DNA from: Myxococcaceae bacterium
GTDB taxonomy: Bacteria > Myxococcota > Myxococcia > Myxococcales > Myxococcaceae
Assembly: GCA_017881265.1 (NCBI GenBank)
Contig: JADGRA010000024.1
Span: 33,216-97,215 of the forward strand
Length of the DNA: 64,000 nucleotides
Reading direction: 5' to 3'
The position numbers and the translations under genes are program-made. A model generated the notes under the pieces. That model worked only from the letters and a program-made list of their open reading frames with translations, had not been told where the DNA came from and did no database searches. Shown in pieces: positions 52,603 through 60,870 of this stretch. Each line of letters begins with the position of its first letter. The stretch's first letter is position 1.

Positions 52603-53802
52603 ATGACCGAGACCCACGTCCTTGTCACCGTCACTGGTCCAGACCACCCCGGCATCACCGCCCGCCTCACCGGCCTCATCGCCGAGGCCGAGGCGCAGCT
52701 GCTCGACATTGAACAGGTGGTGGTCCAGGGCCAGCTGACGCTGGCGTTCCTGTTGGCGTTGAAGGCAGACCGGGGCCTCCTCAAGGAACTGCTGTTTGCC
52801 GCCAAGTCCCTGGGGGTGGAGCTGGACTTCGCGCCCGTTGACCCGAGCGCGGCCGTCGACCAGCCTGGGCAGCGCTACGTGGCGACCGCCATCGGGCCAC
52901 GGCTGGGGGCGCGCGAGCTGTTCCAGGTGTCTTCGGCCCTGGCCGCGCACGGGGCCAACATCGAGCGCATCCACCGGCTGTCGCAGGGGGAGCTCGGCTC
53001 GGTGGAAATCCAGCTCGGCCTGCCCACCGGGCAGGACCCGGAGCCGCTCAAGCGCGCCCTGCTGGAGTTGGCCATGCGCGGCACCTTCGACGTCGCGCTC
53101 CAGCGCGAGGGAATCTTTCGCAGAAGCAAGCGCCTCGTCGTCATGGACATGGACAGCACCCTCATCCGGATTGAAGTCATCGACGAGCTGGCGCGGGTAG
53201 CCGGGGTGGCCGAGCCGGTGCGGGCCATCACCGAGCGGGCCATGCAGGGGGAGATGGACTACGACGAGTCCCTGCGCCAGCGCCTGAAGCTCCTCGAAGG
53301 CCTGGACGTGGCCGTCCTGCGGCGCCTGGCCGCGGAGCTGCCGCTCACCGAGGGCGCCGAAACCATGGTGCGCGTCCTGAAGCGCCTCGGCTACCGGATT
53401 GCCGTCATCTCAGGCGGCTTCTCCATCGCCGCCGAAGCGCTCAAGGCCCGCCTTGGGTTGGACTACGCCTACGCCAACACCCTGGAAGTCAAGGGCGGCA
53501 AGTTGACCGGCCGGGTGGTGGGTCCCATCGTCAACGCCCGGCGCAAGGCCGAGCTGCTGGAAACCATCGCCCAGGCCGAAGGGGTGCTGCTCGACCAGGT
53601 CATCGCCGTCGGGGACGGGGCGAATGACCTCCTGATGCTCGAGCGCGCGGGGTTGGGGATTGCCTTCCATGCCAAGCGCAAGCTGCGGGAGGCGGCCGAC
53701 ACCTCCATTACCGCCGCCGGGCTGGACGCCATCCTCTACCTGTTGGGCATCAGCGCGCGGGAGCTCCGGGAAGTCAGCGCCGAGTTCGCAGCGGCCTCCT
53801 GA
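52603..53802 (+). CDS. serB: Phosphoserine phosphatase with N-terminal ACT domains (SerB)
   Basis: A 399-residue enzyme catalysing the last step of serine synthesis. Two ACT-type regulatory domains occupy about residues 4-80 (LVTVTGPDHPGITARLTG) and 92-165 (VATAIGPRLGARELFQVSSAL). The HAD phosphatase follows, with motif I DMDSTLI (nucleophile D182), motif II VISGGFS and motif III-IV ending in GDGANDLLML. ACT domains suggest serine feedback. The ATG at 52603 is the first start next to the divergent esterase gene; the 275-codon upstream extension is antisense to the esterase. Confidence 0.94.
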   Translation: MTETHVLVTVTGPDHPGITARLTGLIAEAEAQLLDIEQVVVQGQLTLAFLLALKADRGLLKELLFAAKSLGVELDFAPVDPSAAVDQPGQRYVATAIGPRLGARELFQVSSALAAHGANIERIHRLSQGELGSVEIQLGLPTGQDPEPLKRALLELAMRGTFDVALQREGIFRRSKRLVVMDMDSTLIRIEVIDELARVAGVAEPVRAITERAMQGEMDYDESLRQRLKLLEGLDVAVLRRLAAELPLTEGAETMVRVLKRLGYRIAVISGGFSIAAEALKARLGLDYAYANTLEVKGGKLTGRVVGPIVNARRKAELLETIAQAEGVLLDQVIAVGDGANDLLMLERAGLGIAFHAKRKLREAADTSITAAGLDAILYLLGISARELREVSAEFAAAS

Positions 53803-53860
53803 AGGCAGCCAGGCCCCCAGGGCCCCCGCCCCCCCCCAATTTCGGCAGTGCGCCTTGAAT

Positions 53861-53882
53861 CTTCCCTGCTTCGTCAGGGAGG
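53861..53882 (+). terminator. Hairpin after serB
   Basis: CTTCCCTG and CAGGGAGG form an 8-base stem with one G-T pair around a 6-base loop. It lies between serB and the collagen-like gene and may end the serB transcript or sit in the leader of the next gene. There is no T tract. Confidence 0.35.
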
Positions 53883-53913
53883 CTTAGCCTCGGACGCCCA
53901 CAGGGGGGGCCAC

Positions 53914-54861
53914 ATGCCTCGTCGCAACCTGACTTTGCTTTCGCTTGCAGTGCTGATGCTGACGCCGTGCGTGACCTTCGCCGAGGGCGAGCGCGAACGG
54001 GAGGACCGGCGGGAGCCGCACATCTACAGCGCGGACGTGAATGCTGCGCTGACACAAGTCTTCATCACCGGAGCCAATTTCGGGAACCACACGGGGACGG
54101 TGCGCTTCGGCGGGGCGGAGGCGACCGTCGCCTCGTGGTCTCCCACGGTGGTCGTCATCGCCGTTCCGGCCGGCACCGAGCCGGGCAGCTACCTGCTGAC
54201 GCTGGTGAAGGCGACCGGGGTCTCCCGGGACTTCATCGTCGCGGTGGGCGGCGCCGGAACTCCCGGTCCCGCCGGCCCTGCCGGACCCGCGGGGCCACCC
54301 GGACAACCGGGGCCACCCGGGCCGCAGGGCGTCGCTGGCCCCGTCGGCACGGCCGGCCCCGCCGGGGCGCCCGGGCCCATGGGGCTTCAGGGACTTCCCG
54401 GGCCAATGGGCCCTGCGGGCGCAATGGGGCTCCCCGGGGCAGTTGGGCCGCCCGGACCGGCGGGGCCTGAAGGCGCTCCGGGAGCCATGGGCCTTCCCGG
54501 CGCCCAGGGCTCAGCGGGTCCGGCGGGGCCTGCCGGCCCGGTCGGTCCAGCGGGGCCTGCAGGACCGGCCGGGGATGACCCGCGCTTCGGCACCAACACC
54601 AGTCTCGCCGTGTCCGGCACTGGTGCCCTGTGCACGCTCGGAGAAATCATCCTCACTGCCGGCGTCGTCGCAAACGGCATGCCAGCGCAGGGGCAGTTGC
54701 TCCTCATCAGCCAGTACTCGGCGCTGTTCTCGCTTTTGGGGACCCTTTACGGCGGCGACGGGCAAACCACCTTCGGCATTCCGGACTTGCGCGGCGTCGC
54801 GCCCAACGGACTCACCTATTCCATCTGCTTCCAGAATGCTGTCTACCCCGCGCGCAACTGA
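53914..54861 (+). CDS. Exported collagen-like protein with TIG and phage tail-collar domains
   Basis: A 315-residue secreted protein. The signal peptide is about residues 1-22. A TIG/IPT-type beta-sandwich runs about 30-110 ([22 protein letters not shown]). A collagen-like tract of about 35 Gly-X-Y triplets follows (residues 115-220, many GPA and GPM). The C-terminal domain (about 235-315) is of the phage tail-collar type ([10 protein letters not shown], then [26 protein letters not shown]). The arrangement is that of trimeric surface fibres, with the collar as a trimerisation or binding tip. ATG at 53914 is preferred to a GTG 22 codons upstream, because a good signal peptide then follows directly. 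Confidence 0.88.
   Translation: MPRRNLTLLSLAVLMLTPCVTFAEGEREREDRREPHIYSADVNAALTQVFITGANFGNHTGTVRFGGAEATVASWSPTVVVIAVPAGTEPGSYLLTLVKATGVSRDFIVAVGGAGTPGPAGPAGPAGPPGQPGPPGPQGVAGPVGTAGPAGAPGPMGLQGLPGPMGPAGAMGLPGAVGPPGPAGPEGAPGAMGLPGAQGSAGPAGPAGPVGPAGPAGPAGDDPRFGTNTSLAVSGTGALCTLGEIILTAGVVANGMPAQGQLLLISQYSALFSLLGTLYGGDGQTTFGIPDLRGVAPNGLTYSICFQNAVYPARN
54256..54573 (+). repeat. Collagen-like Gly-X-Y codon repeat
   Basis: A 318-base tract of 9-base units (GGN-CCN-GCN and similar) coding the collagen-like triplets of the preceding gene. GPA, GPP and GPM are common. Such tracts often change in unit number between strains. Confidence 0.85.
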
Positions 54862-55172
54862 CGCGGGCGCTTAGGCCAAAGGACCGGGGCGCGGACACGC
54901 CGCCTCCGCCACGGCAGAAGGCTGTTTCAGCGTGCTAGCCAGGCCGCGGCCACGCCTGCAGGGGCGACGCCGCTCGGCAGCCCGCGTGGGGGGAACGTCG
55001 CAACCGTCGCGGCGGGGACTTCGCGGGGAAGGGCTGGAGTGAAGGCGGCGGACGAAACGCCGCCCGGGAACGACCAGCGCAGACACGCTAGTGTGGGCGC
55101 CCGCATGGCGAGACAACGCAGAAACGCTGGCCGCTGCTGCTGCAGGGCGGCCGGCCCCAACGCTGGAGTGTC
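54862..55172. other. Intergenic gap with GGCGGCG hairpin
   Basis: 311 bases between two plus-strand genes. GGCGGCG (55044-55050) and CGCCGCC (55058-55064) form a perfect 7-base stem with a 7-base loop (gacgaaa) about 110 bases before the oxidoreductase start. It could be a terminator for the fibre gene or an mRNA leader structure. No coding region is supported. Confidence 0.4.
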
Positions 55173-56138
55173 ATGAAGGCAGTCCGCATGCACGGCCATG
55201 GGGGGAGGGAAGTCCTCCGGGTGGAGGACGTCCCGGAGCCGAAGCCTGGCCCGGGCGAGGTGCTGCTGCGCGTGCACGCGGCCGGCGTCAGTCACGAGGA
55301 CACCCGCCGTCGGGTGGGGGCGCCGCGCAGCAAGGCGCCGCTTCCGGCCATTCTCGGCGCCGAGGCGGCGGGCGTCGTCGCCGCCGTGGGCGCCGGAGTG
55401 AACCCAGCGCTGCGGGGCCTCCGCGTCGTGGGCCTGGCAGCCGAGGCCCAGGCGGAATTTGTCCGTCTGCCCGCGTCCGAGGTGGTGCTTCTTCCGGACA
55501 CCGTCGACTTCGAGGTGGGCGCGGTGCTGGCCTGCCAGGGCCTCACGGCCTACCACCTGTTGCACACGATGGACTGGGTGACGCCGGGGATGACGGTCCT
55601 GGTGCACGACATCGCCAGCGGGGTGGGGCTCCTCGTGCTGCAGCTGGCCAAGGCGGCGGGCGCGCGCGTCTTTGGAACGGCCTCCACCGAGGCGAAGGCG
55701 GAGGTCGCCCGGCACCTCGGGGCGGACGCGGTGCTGGTGGCCTCGGCCGAGTTGAGCGCCGAGGTGCGTGCGCTCACCACTGGCGAGGGCGTCAACCTGG
55801 TGCTCGACGACGTGGGGCGCGCGACGGCAGAGGCCAGCCTGCGCTGCCTCGCGCCCTTCGGCCACCTCGTCTTCTTCGGGGCGACCAGTGGGCCCCCCGC
55901 GCCCCTCCACGTCGACAGCCTCTACCCACGCGCACTCAAGGTAAGCGCCTTCTCGATGGCCGCCCCCCTGCCCGCCGACGCCAACCGCTCGGCCCTGAAT
56001 GAACTGGTGAGTGACGTCGCTGCCGGGACACTCAGCGTCACCTTGGGCGTGCGGCTGCCCCTGGAACAGGTGGCCGACGCGCACCGCGCCCTCGAGGAGG
56101 ACAGTGCCGTGGGAAGCGTCGTGCTGCGCGTCGGCTAG
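55173..56138 (+). CDS. Zinc-free MDR-type quinone oxidoreductase
   Basis: A 321-residue medium-chain dehydrogenase/reductase. The N-terminal GroES-like domain has GVSHEDTRRRVGAP and the AILGAEAAGVVAAVGAGV strand. The cofactor-binding domain has ASGVGLLVLQLAKAAGARVFGTAS (about residues 151-174). The catalytic-zinc cysteine/histidine set of alcohol dehydrogenases is missing, so it is of the quinone reductase/zeta-crystallin group, NADPH-dependent by family. Start ATG at 55173. It converges on pntB with about 96 bases between. Confidence 0.9.
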   Translation: MKAVRMHGHGGREVLRVEDVPEPKPGPGEVLLRVHAAGVSHEDTRRRVGAPRSKAPLPAILGAEAAGVVAAVGAGVNPALRGLRVVGLAAEAQAEFVRLPASEVVLLPDTVDFEVGAVLACQGLTAYHLLHTMDWVTPGMTVLVHDIASGVGLLVLQLAKAAGARVFGTASTEAKAEVARHLGADAVLVASAELSAEVRALTTGEGVNLVLDDVGRATAEASLRCLAPFGHLVFFGATSGPPAPLHVDSLYPRALKVSAFSMAAPLPADANRSALNELVSDVAAGTLSVTLGVRLPLEQVADAHRALEEDSAVGSVVLRVG

Positions 56139-56234
56139 CACCGGGGACGCAGGGCCGCGCCGCACCACCCCTGGCGTCGGCCCGCAGCCGGAATGTTTCC
56201 CCGGGCGGAGGACGGACGTCCCCCCCCGCGGGCG

Positions 56235-57623
56235 TCAGAGCGCCTTCACCTCGGAGACGAGCTTGCTCAGAGAGGCCTTGGCATCGCCGAACAGCATGGA
56301 CGTCCGGTCATTATAGAAGAGTTCATTCTCGATGCCGGCGAACCCGGGGTTCATGCTGCGCTTCAGGACGATGACCGACTTGGCCTTGTCCACGTCGAGG
56401 ATGGGCATCCCGTAGATGGGACTTTTCGGGTCGTTGCGCGCGGCCGGATTGACGACATCGTTGGCACCAATCACCACCGCCACGTCCGTCTCCGGAAACG
56501 CCGAGTTAATCGCGTCCATGTCGTACAGCTTGTCGTAGGGGACGTCGGCCTCGGCAAGCAGCACGTTCATGTGCCCAGGCATGCGGCCGGCCACCGGGTG
56601 GATGGCGAACTTCACCTCGCCGCCCTTCTTCTCGATGAGCTCGGCCAGCTCCCGCACCTGGTGCTGCGCCTGGGCCACCGCCATCCCGTACCCGGGAACG
56701 AAGATGACCTTGCTCGCGTAGCCGAGCCGCATCGCCGCGTCCTCGGCGGACACCGAGCGGACGGTGAGGCCTTCGGCTGTCTTGGCCCCGGCGGCGACCT
56801 GCGGGGTGCCGAAGGCGCCGAAGAGCACGTTGCCGAAGGAGCGATTCATCGCCTTGCTCATGATGACGCTGAGCAGGAACCCCGAGGCGCCGTCCAGGGC
56901 GCCGGCGATGATGAGGACGTTGTTGCCGATGGCAAAGCCGGTCGCGCTGGAGGCCAGGCCGGCGTAGGAGTTGAGCAGCGACACCACCACCGGCATGTCC
57001 GCGCCGCCGATGGGCAGCACCATCAGCACGCCGATGCAGAGCGCGAGGGCAATCATCAGGTAGAAGAGGAACGTCGCCGTCGGGAAGAAGATGAGGTAAC
57101 CAAAGAGCCCGAAGGTCACCGCGAAGAGGGCGAGGTTGATGGCGTTCTGACCGCGGTAGGTGACCGGGGTCCCGGTGATGAATTCCTGCAGCTTCCCGAA
57201 GGCCATGAAGCTGCCGGTGACGGTGAGGGCGCCAAACAGGACCTCGAAGCCCAGGGCCGCCATCTGCCCGTGGCCGATGGTGCTGCCGTGGCCGCCGTGC
57301 CAGTACTCGGCCACGCCCACCAGGGTGGCCGCCAGGGCACCGAAGAGGTGCGAGATGGCAATCCGCTGCGGCATGGCCGTCATCGGCACGAACATGCCGA
57401 GCGGGTAGCCGATGACGGTGCCGAGGATGAGGCCGCCGGCAATCCAGTCGAAGCGGATGATTTCCTGCTGGAAAAGCGTGCCGACGATGGCCAGCAGCAT
57501 GCCGACCGCGGCCTGCTGCATGCCCCGGCGCGCGAACGCCGGGCGCGTCAGACTCTTCAGACCGAGGATGAAGAGGACTGAGGAGGCGAGGTAAATCGCC
57601 TGGATGCCGAGTTCGCGGCTCAC
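56235..57623 (-). CDS. pntB: Proton-translocating NAD(P) transhydrogenase subunit beta
   Basis: A 462-residue membrane subunit that binds NADP(H) in its soluble C-terminal domain (about 285-462, with GYGMAVAQAQHQVREL and the NADP-site PIYGMPILDVDKAK). The N-terminal part has about nine membrane helices and forms the proton channel. It starts at GTG 57623, overlapping the stop of pntAB by 4 bases. It is third in a coupled three-gene operon. The enzyme uses the proton gradient to make NADPH from NADH. Confidence 0.95.
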   Translation of the reverse strand: MSRELGIQAIYLASSVLFILGLKSLTRPAFARRGMQQAAVGMLLAIVGTLFQQEIIRFDWIAGGLILGTVIGYPLGMFVPMTAMPQRIAISHLFGALAATLVGVAEYWHGGHGSTIGHGQMAALGFEVLFGALTVTGSFMAFGKLQEFITGTPVTYRGQNAINLALFAVTFGLFGYLIFFPTATFLFYLMIALALCIGVLMVLPIGGADMPVVVSLLNSYAGLASSATGFAIGNNVLIIAGALDGASGFLLSVIMSKAMNRSFGNVLFGAFGTPQVAAGAKTAEGLTVRSVSAEDAAMRLGYASKVIFVPGYGMAVAQAQHQVRELAELIEKKGGEVKFAIHPVAGRMPGHMNVLLAEADVPYDKLYDMDAINSAFPETDVAVVIGANDVVNPAARNDPKSPIYGMPILDVDKAKSVIVLKRSMNPGFAGIENELFYNDRTSMLFGDAKASLSKLVSEVKAL

Positions 57624-57925
57624 TTCTTCTCCCCCTCGGGAAGTTCGTGGCGCCGGAACATCCTCAGCATGCGGTCGGTGATGAGAAACCCGCCCACCAC
57701 ATTGATGGTGGCGGCGGTGACCGCGATGAAGCCGAGCACCGCGCTGGCCGTTCCCCGGTTGGCCCCGGCCACCACCAGCGAGCCGACGAGCGAGATGGCC
57801 GAGATGGCGTTGGTGGCCGACATGAGAGGGGTGTGGAGCAGCGGCGGGACGCGGGTGATGACGAGGTAGCCGACGAAGCCGGCGAGCACGAAGACGTAGA
57901 GCTGGATGATGGCGGTGGCATTCAT
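57620..57925 (-). CDS. pntAB: Transhydrogenase subunit alpha part 2 (membrane part)
   Basis: A 101-residue protein with three hydrophobic segments (about 5-25, 35-55 and 60-85), forming the membrane part of the alpha subunit. It contains the short conserved segment HTPLMSATNAISAISLVGSL and ends in a charged tail (RRHELPEGEKK). It overlaps both neighbours by 4 bases (ATGA and GTGA). In E. coli these parts are one PntA chain; separate genes are usual in alphaproteobacteria and many others. Confidence 0.95.
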   Translation of the reverse strand: MNATAIIQLYVFVLAGFVGYLVITRVPPLLHTPLMSATNAISAISLVGSLVVAGANRGTASAVLGFIAVTAATINVVGGFLITDRMLRMFRRHELPEGEKK

Positions 57926-59031
57926 GGTGCGAACACCTCTCCTCGGTAAGTCAGCAGCATGGCGCGGGTGATTTCGTCGGTCGGGTCGAGCACCAGCTTG
58001 CCGTCCTTCACCAGGTGCTGGACCAGCGTGAGGACGTTGCGGCTGAACATCTGGCTCGCGTGGATGGGCACGGAGGCGGCGACGTTGAGCGGACCGAGCA
58101 CCACCACCCCGTCCACCTCCACCCGTTCCCCGGGCCGGGTGACGGCGCAGTTGCCGCCCGTCTCCGCGGCCAGGTCGACCACCACGCTTCCCGGCCGCAT
58201 GCGCTGCAGCATGGCGCCGGTAATCAACTCCGGGGCGGGCTTGCCGGGAATCTGCGCCGTGCCGATGACCAGGTCCACCGAAGGCAGGTGCTCGGCGATG
58301 GCGGCCAGGGTGCGACCCCTCTCATCGGCCGTTTGCTGCTTGGCGTAGCCGCCGGCCGTCTGGGCCTCGGCCGAGGCCAGCTCGCCGCTCACGAAGGAGG
58401 CGCCCAGACTCTTCACCTGCTCGGCCGCCGCAGCGCGAATGTCGAAGGCCGACACCACCGCGCCCAGCCGCTTCGCCGTGGCGATGGCCTGCAGCCCCGC
58501 CACGCCAGCGCCCAGTACGAAGACGCGCGCCGGCGCCAGCGTGCCGGCCGCGGTGGTGAGCATCGGCAAAAGCCGCGACAGCTCGCTCGCCCCCAAAAGG
58601 ACAGCCTTGTAGCCCGCCACCGTGGCTTGCGAGGACAGCACGTCCATGGACTGGGCGCGCGTGATGCGCGGCACGCGCTCGAGCGCGAGGAAGGAGGCCT
58701 TGCGCTCGTTCATCCGGGCCAGCAGGTCCTCCTGCGGGCCCATCCCCACCAGCGCCACTACGGCCGCGCCCTCGTCGTGCAGCCGGGCAATCTCGGCGTC
58801 GCTGGGGCGGCGCACCTTGGTGACGAGGTCGCTGCGCCCCCACACCTCCTCGGCCGGGGCCAGGCGCGCGCCGGCCTTGGCATAGGCCTCGTCCGGGGAA
58901 AAGGCGGCCAGGCCAGCCCCGTATTCCACCACCACCTCGACGCCCGCCTTCACCAGCCGACTCACTGCGTCAGGCACGAGCGCCACCCGGCGCTCTCCCT
59001 CGAGGGTTTCTCGCGGAACTCCGATGCGCAT
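57922..59031 (-). CDS. pntAA: Transhydrogenase subunit alpha part 1 (NAD-binding)
   Basis: A 369-residue soluble NAD(H)-binding subunit related to alanine dehydrogenase. It opens with RIGVPRETLEGERRVALVPD. The NAD fold is VLGAGVAGLQAIATAKRLGAVVSAFDIR (about residues 168-195). A conserved VVVDLAAETGGNCA follows (about 285-298). The ATG at 59031 has GGAGGGG 3-10 bases upstream. It is the first gene of the operon and shares an upstream region with the divergent CO dehydrogenase cluster. Confidence 0.95.
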   Translation of the reverse strand: MRIGVPRETLEGERRVALVPDAVSRLVKAGVEVVVEYGAGLAAFSPDEAYAKAGARLAPAEEVWGRSDLVTKVRRPSDAEIARLHDEGAAVVALVGMGPQEDLLARMNERKASFLALERVPRITRAQSMDVLSSQATVAGYKAVLLGASELSRLLPMLTTAAGTLAPARVFVLGAGVAGLQAIATAKRLGAVVSAFDIRAAAAEQVKSLGASFVSGELASAEAQTAGGYAKQQTADERGRTLAAIAEHLPSVDLVIGTAQIPGKPAPELITGAMLQRMRPGSVVVDLAAETGGNCAVTRPGERVEVDGVVVLGPLNVAASVPIHASQMFSRNVLTLVQHLVKDGKLVLDPTDEITRAMLLTYRGEVFAP

Positions 59032-59050
59032 GGTCCCCTCCCGGCGGGCA

Positions 59051-59090
59051 GTTCGACTCCCAAGTCAGTTTGCACGTTGACAAGTCGAAC
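59051..59090. promoter_or_regulatory. Inverted repeat in divergent pntAA / cox-cluster promoter region
   Basis: GTTCGACT (59051-59058) and AGTCGAAC (59083-59090) are perfect 8-base arms 24 bases apart, in the 212-base space between pntAA and the MobA-like gene. The right arm directly follows a TTGACA hexamer. The arrangement suggests a regulator binding at one or both half-sites, possibly linking NADPH supply and CO oxidation genes. Confidence 0.45.
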
Positions 59091-59106
59091 AGCACGAGAA
59101 TACGAG
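59077..59106 (+). promoter_or_regulatory. Candidate sigma70-type promoter for the cox cluster
   Basis: TTGACA at 59077-59082 is a perfect -35 hexamer. TACGAG at 59101-59106, 18 bases on, is a weak -10 (3 of 6 matches). It points towards the MobA-like gene at 59244. The leader of over 100 bases is long, so a closer start is possible. Confidence 0.35.
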
Positions 59107-59243
59107 AGCGCGAGGGTCTGTTGGCGGAGGGCTCGTGATGGACGAACGCGAGACCACTACTGCCCCAGGGGTCGCGCCCAGTTGCCTTCGGGCCGGTGGG
59201 GTTCAGTCGGCCGCGGCGAGGCCCTCGCTGGAACGAGACGGCC

Positions 59244-59858
59244 ATGCCCGGTGAGCGCACGCGGGGTCCCATCGCTGGACTCGTGCTTGCCGCCGGGACG
59301 TCCAGCCGGATGGGCCGCAACAAGCTTCTGCTGCCGCTCGGCAAGCAGAGTGTCGTTCGCCGAGCGGTGGGCACCGCGCTTGCCGCAGGGCTGGAGCCGG
59401 TGCTGGTGGTGCTTGGCCACGAGAGCGAGGCCGTCCAAGCAGCGCTGCACGGGCTGCGCTACACGCCGGTTCTCAACCGGCACTATGCCCAAGGCCTCCA
59501 CACGTCACTGCGCACCGGGGTTGCCGCGGTGCCGGCAACGGCACAGGCGGCCCTCGTCCTGCTGGCCGACATGCCACGGGTCACCGCGGACATGGTGCGC
59601 ACCCTGGTCGAGCGCTACCGCGCCACTGCCTCGCCGCTGGTGGTCTCCAACTATGAAGGCGTGGAGGCCCCGCCGATGCTGTACGACAGGACACTCTTCC
59701 CGGAGTTGCTCGCCCTGGACGGCGACGGGTGCGGCAAGCGCGTGGTGAAGCGGCACCGCGAGGAGAGTCTGCAAGTCCCCTGGCCGGCCGCCGCGCTGGC
59801 AGACCTGGACGTCCCGGCGGACATGGACGTGGCGCAGGCCGAGCTGGGGGGCGCCTAG
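59244..59858 (+). CDS. MobA/MocA-type molybdenum-cofactor nucleotidyltransferase
   Basis: A 204-residue NTP transferase. The signature is LVLAAGTSSRMGRNKLLLPLG (about residues 12-32), typical of MocA/MobA that adds CMP or GMP to molybdopterin. Downstream blocks QAALVLLADMPRVTADMV and an SPLVVSNYEG strand fit. CO dehydrogenase uses molybdopterin cytosine dinucleotide, so a CTP-using MocA role is the better guess from context. ATG at 59244 is chosen because it directly precedes the conserved opening, with GAGACGG upstream. It is the first gene of the cluster; the next gene starts immediately at its stop. Confidence 0.88.
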   Translation: MPGERTRGPIAGLVLAAGTSSRMGRNKLLLPLGKQSVVRRAVGTALAAGLEPVLVVLGHESEAVQAALHGLRYTPVLNRHYAQGLHTSLRTGVAAVPATAQAALVLLADMPRVTADMVRTLVERYRATASPLVVSNYEGVEAPPMLYDRTLFPELLALDGDGCGKRVVKRHREESLQVPWPAAALADLDVPADMDVAQAELGGA

Positions 59859-60866
59859 TTGCGCGCCGAACTTCTGCAGCTGGCGGCGGACCTCGCCCAC
59901 CGGGGCGAGCCCTTCGTGCTGGCCATGGTGGTGCGCCGCGAGTCCTACAGCTCGGCCCAGCAGGGGGACATGGCCCTCATCACGCGGGACGGCAGCTACC
60001 ACGGCTGGCTCGGCGGCAACTGCACTCAGCCCACGGTGAAGCGGGAAGCGCGCCGCGCGCTCCTCGACGGCCGGCCGCGCCTGTTGTCCCTTTCCCCGGA
60101 GCCGACCCGGGAGCAGCGGCCCGGCATCACCGCCCTGCCCATGACGTGCCAGAGCGGAGGCAGCGTGGACATTTACCTCGAGCCCATCCTTCCGGCGCCG
60201 CGCCTTCTTTTGTTTGGGCTCTCCCCGGTGGTGCGCGCGCTGGCCACCCTCGGCAAGGGCCTGGGCTACGCGGTGGACGTGGTGGACCGCCACGCCGCGC
60301 CGGGCGCCGTCCCGGCCGCCGACCGCCTGTTCAACCACTTCGCCGCGCCGGAACTCCAGCCGCCGTCCGGCGCCGCCGCCGAGCGCCTTTACGCGGTGGT
60401 GGCCACCATGGGCGAGGACGACGAGGAGGCGGTGGCCGCGGCGCTCGCGACGCGTCCGGCCTACCTGGGGGTGGTGGCCAGCCGCACCCGGTTCGCCCAG
60501 CTGCGCGACACGCTGCTCGCGCGCGGGGTGGCGGCCGAGGCGCTGGAACGCGTCAAGAGTCCTGCCGGCCTGGACCTCGGCGCGCGGCTGCCGGAGGAGG
60601 TGGCGCTGAGCATCCTCGCCGAGGTGGTGCAGCTGCGCCGGCTGCGCGCCGATGCGGCCTCGCCCGAGCCGATTCCCGTCGAGCGAGAGGAGCTCGACCC
60701 GGTGTGCGGCATGACGGTGGCGGTGGCCACCGCGCGCCACGTCGGCGACTACCAAGGGCGCACCTTCTATTTTTGCAACCCCCGCTGTCGCGAGAAGTTC
60801 CTCGCCGCTCCGGAGAAGTACCTGCAGCCGAGCGCCGCAACCGAGACACCCACCAAGGCGGGCTAG
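59859..60866 (+). CDS. XdhC/CoxF-like maturation protein with C-terminal YHS domain
   Basis: A 335-residue protein. The N-terminal XdhC/CoxI domain (about 10-110, HRGEPFVLAMVVRRESYSSAQQGDMALI, then GWLGGNC) is followed by a Rossmann-like XdhC_C domain (about 115-255: LLLFGLSPVVRALATLGKGLGYAVDVVDRH). A YHS domain (about 277-325: DPVCGM, then FYFCNPRCREKFLAAPEKYL) is added at the C-terminus; its cysteines and His suggest metal binding. XdhC proteins help insert sulfurated molybdenum cofactor. The TTG start directly follows the upstream stop. Confidence 0.9.
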   Translation: MRAELLQLAADLAHRGEPFVLAMVVRRESYSSAQQGDMALITRDGSYHGWLGGNCTQPTVKREARRALLDGRPRLLSLSPEPTREQRPGITALPMTCQSGGSVDIYLEPILPAPRLLLFGLSPVVRALATLGKGLGYAVDVVDRHAAPGAVPAADRLFNHFAAPELQPPSGAAAERLYAVVATMGEDDEEAVAAALATRPAYLGVVASRTRFAQLRDTLLARGVAAEALERVKSPAGLDLGARLPEEVALSILAEVVQLRRLRADAASPEPIPVEREELDPVCGMTVAVATARHVGDYQGRTFYFCNPRCREKFLAAPEKYLQPSAATETPTKAG

Positions 60867-60870
60867 CGTC

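Noticed and set aside
53914..54861. Prophage remnant based on the tail-collar domain
   Set aside because: No other phage gene (capsid, tail tube, integrase, lysis) is nearby, and the protein has a signal peptide.
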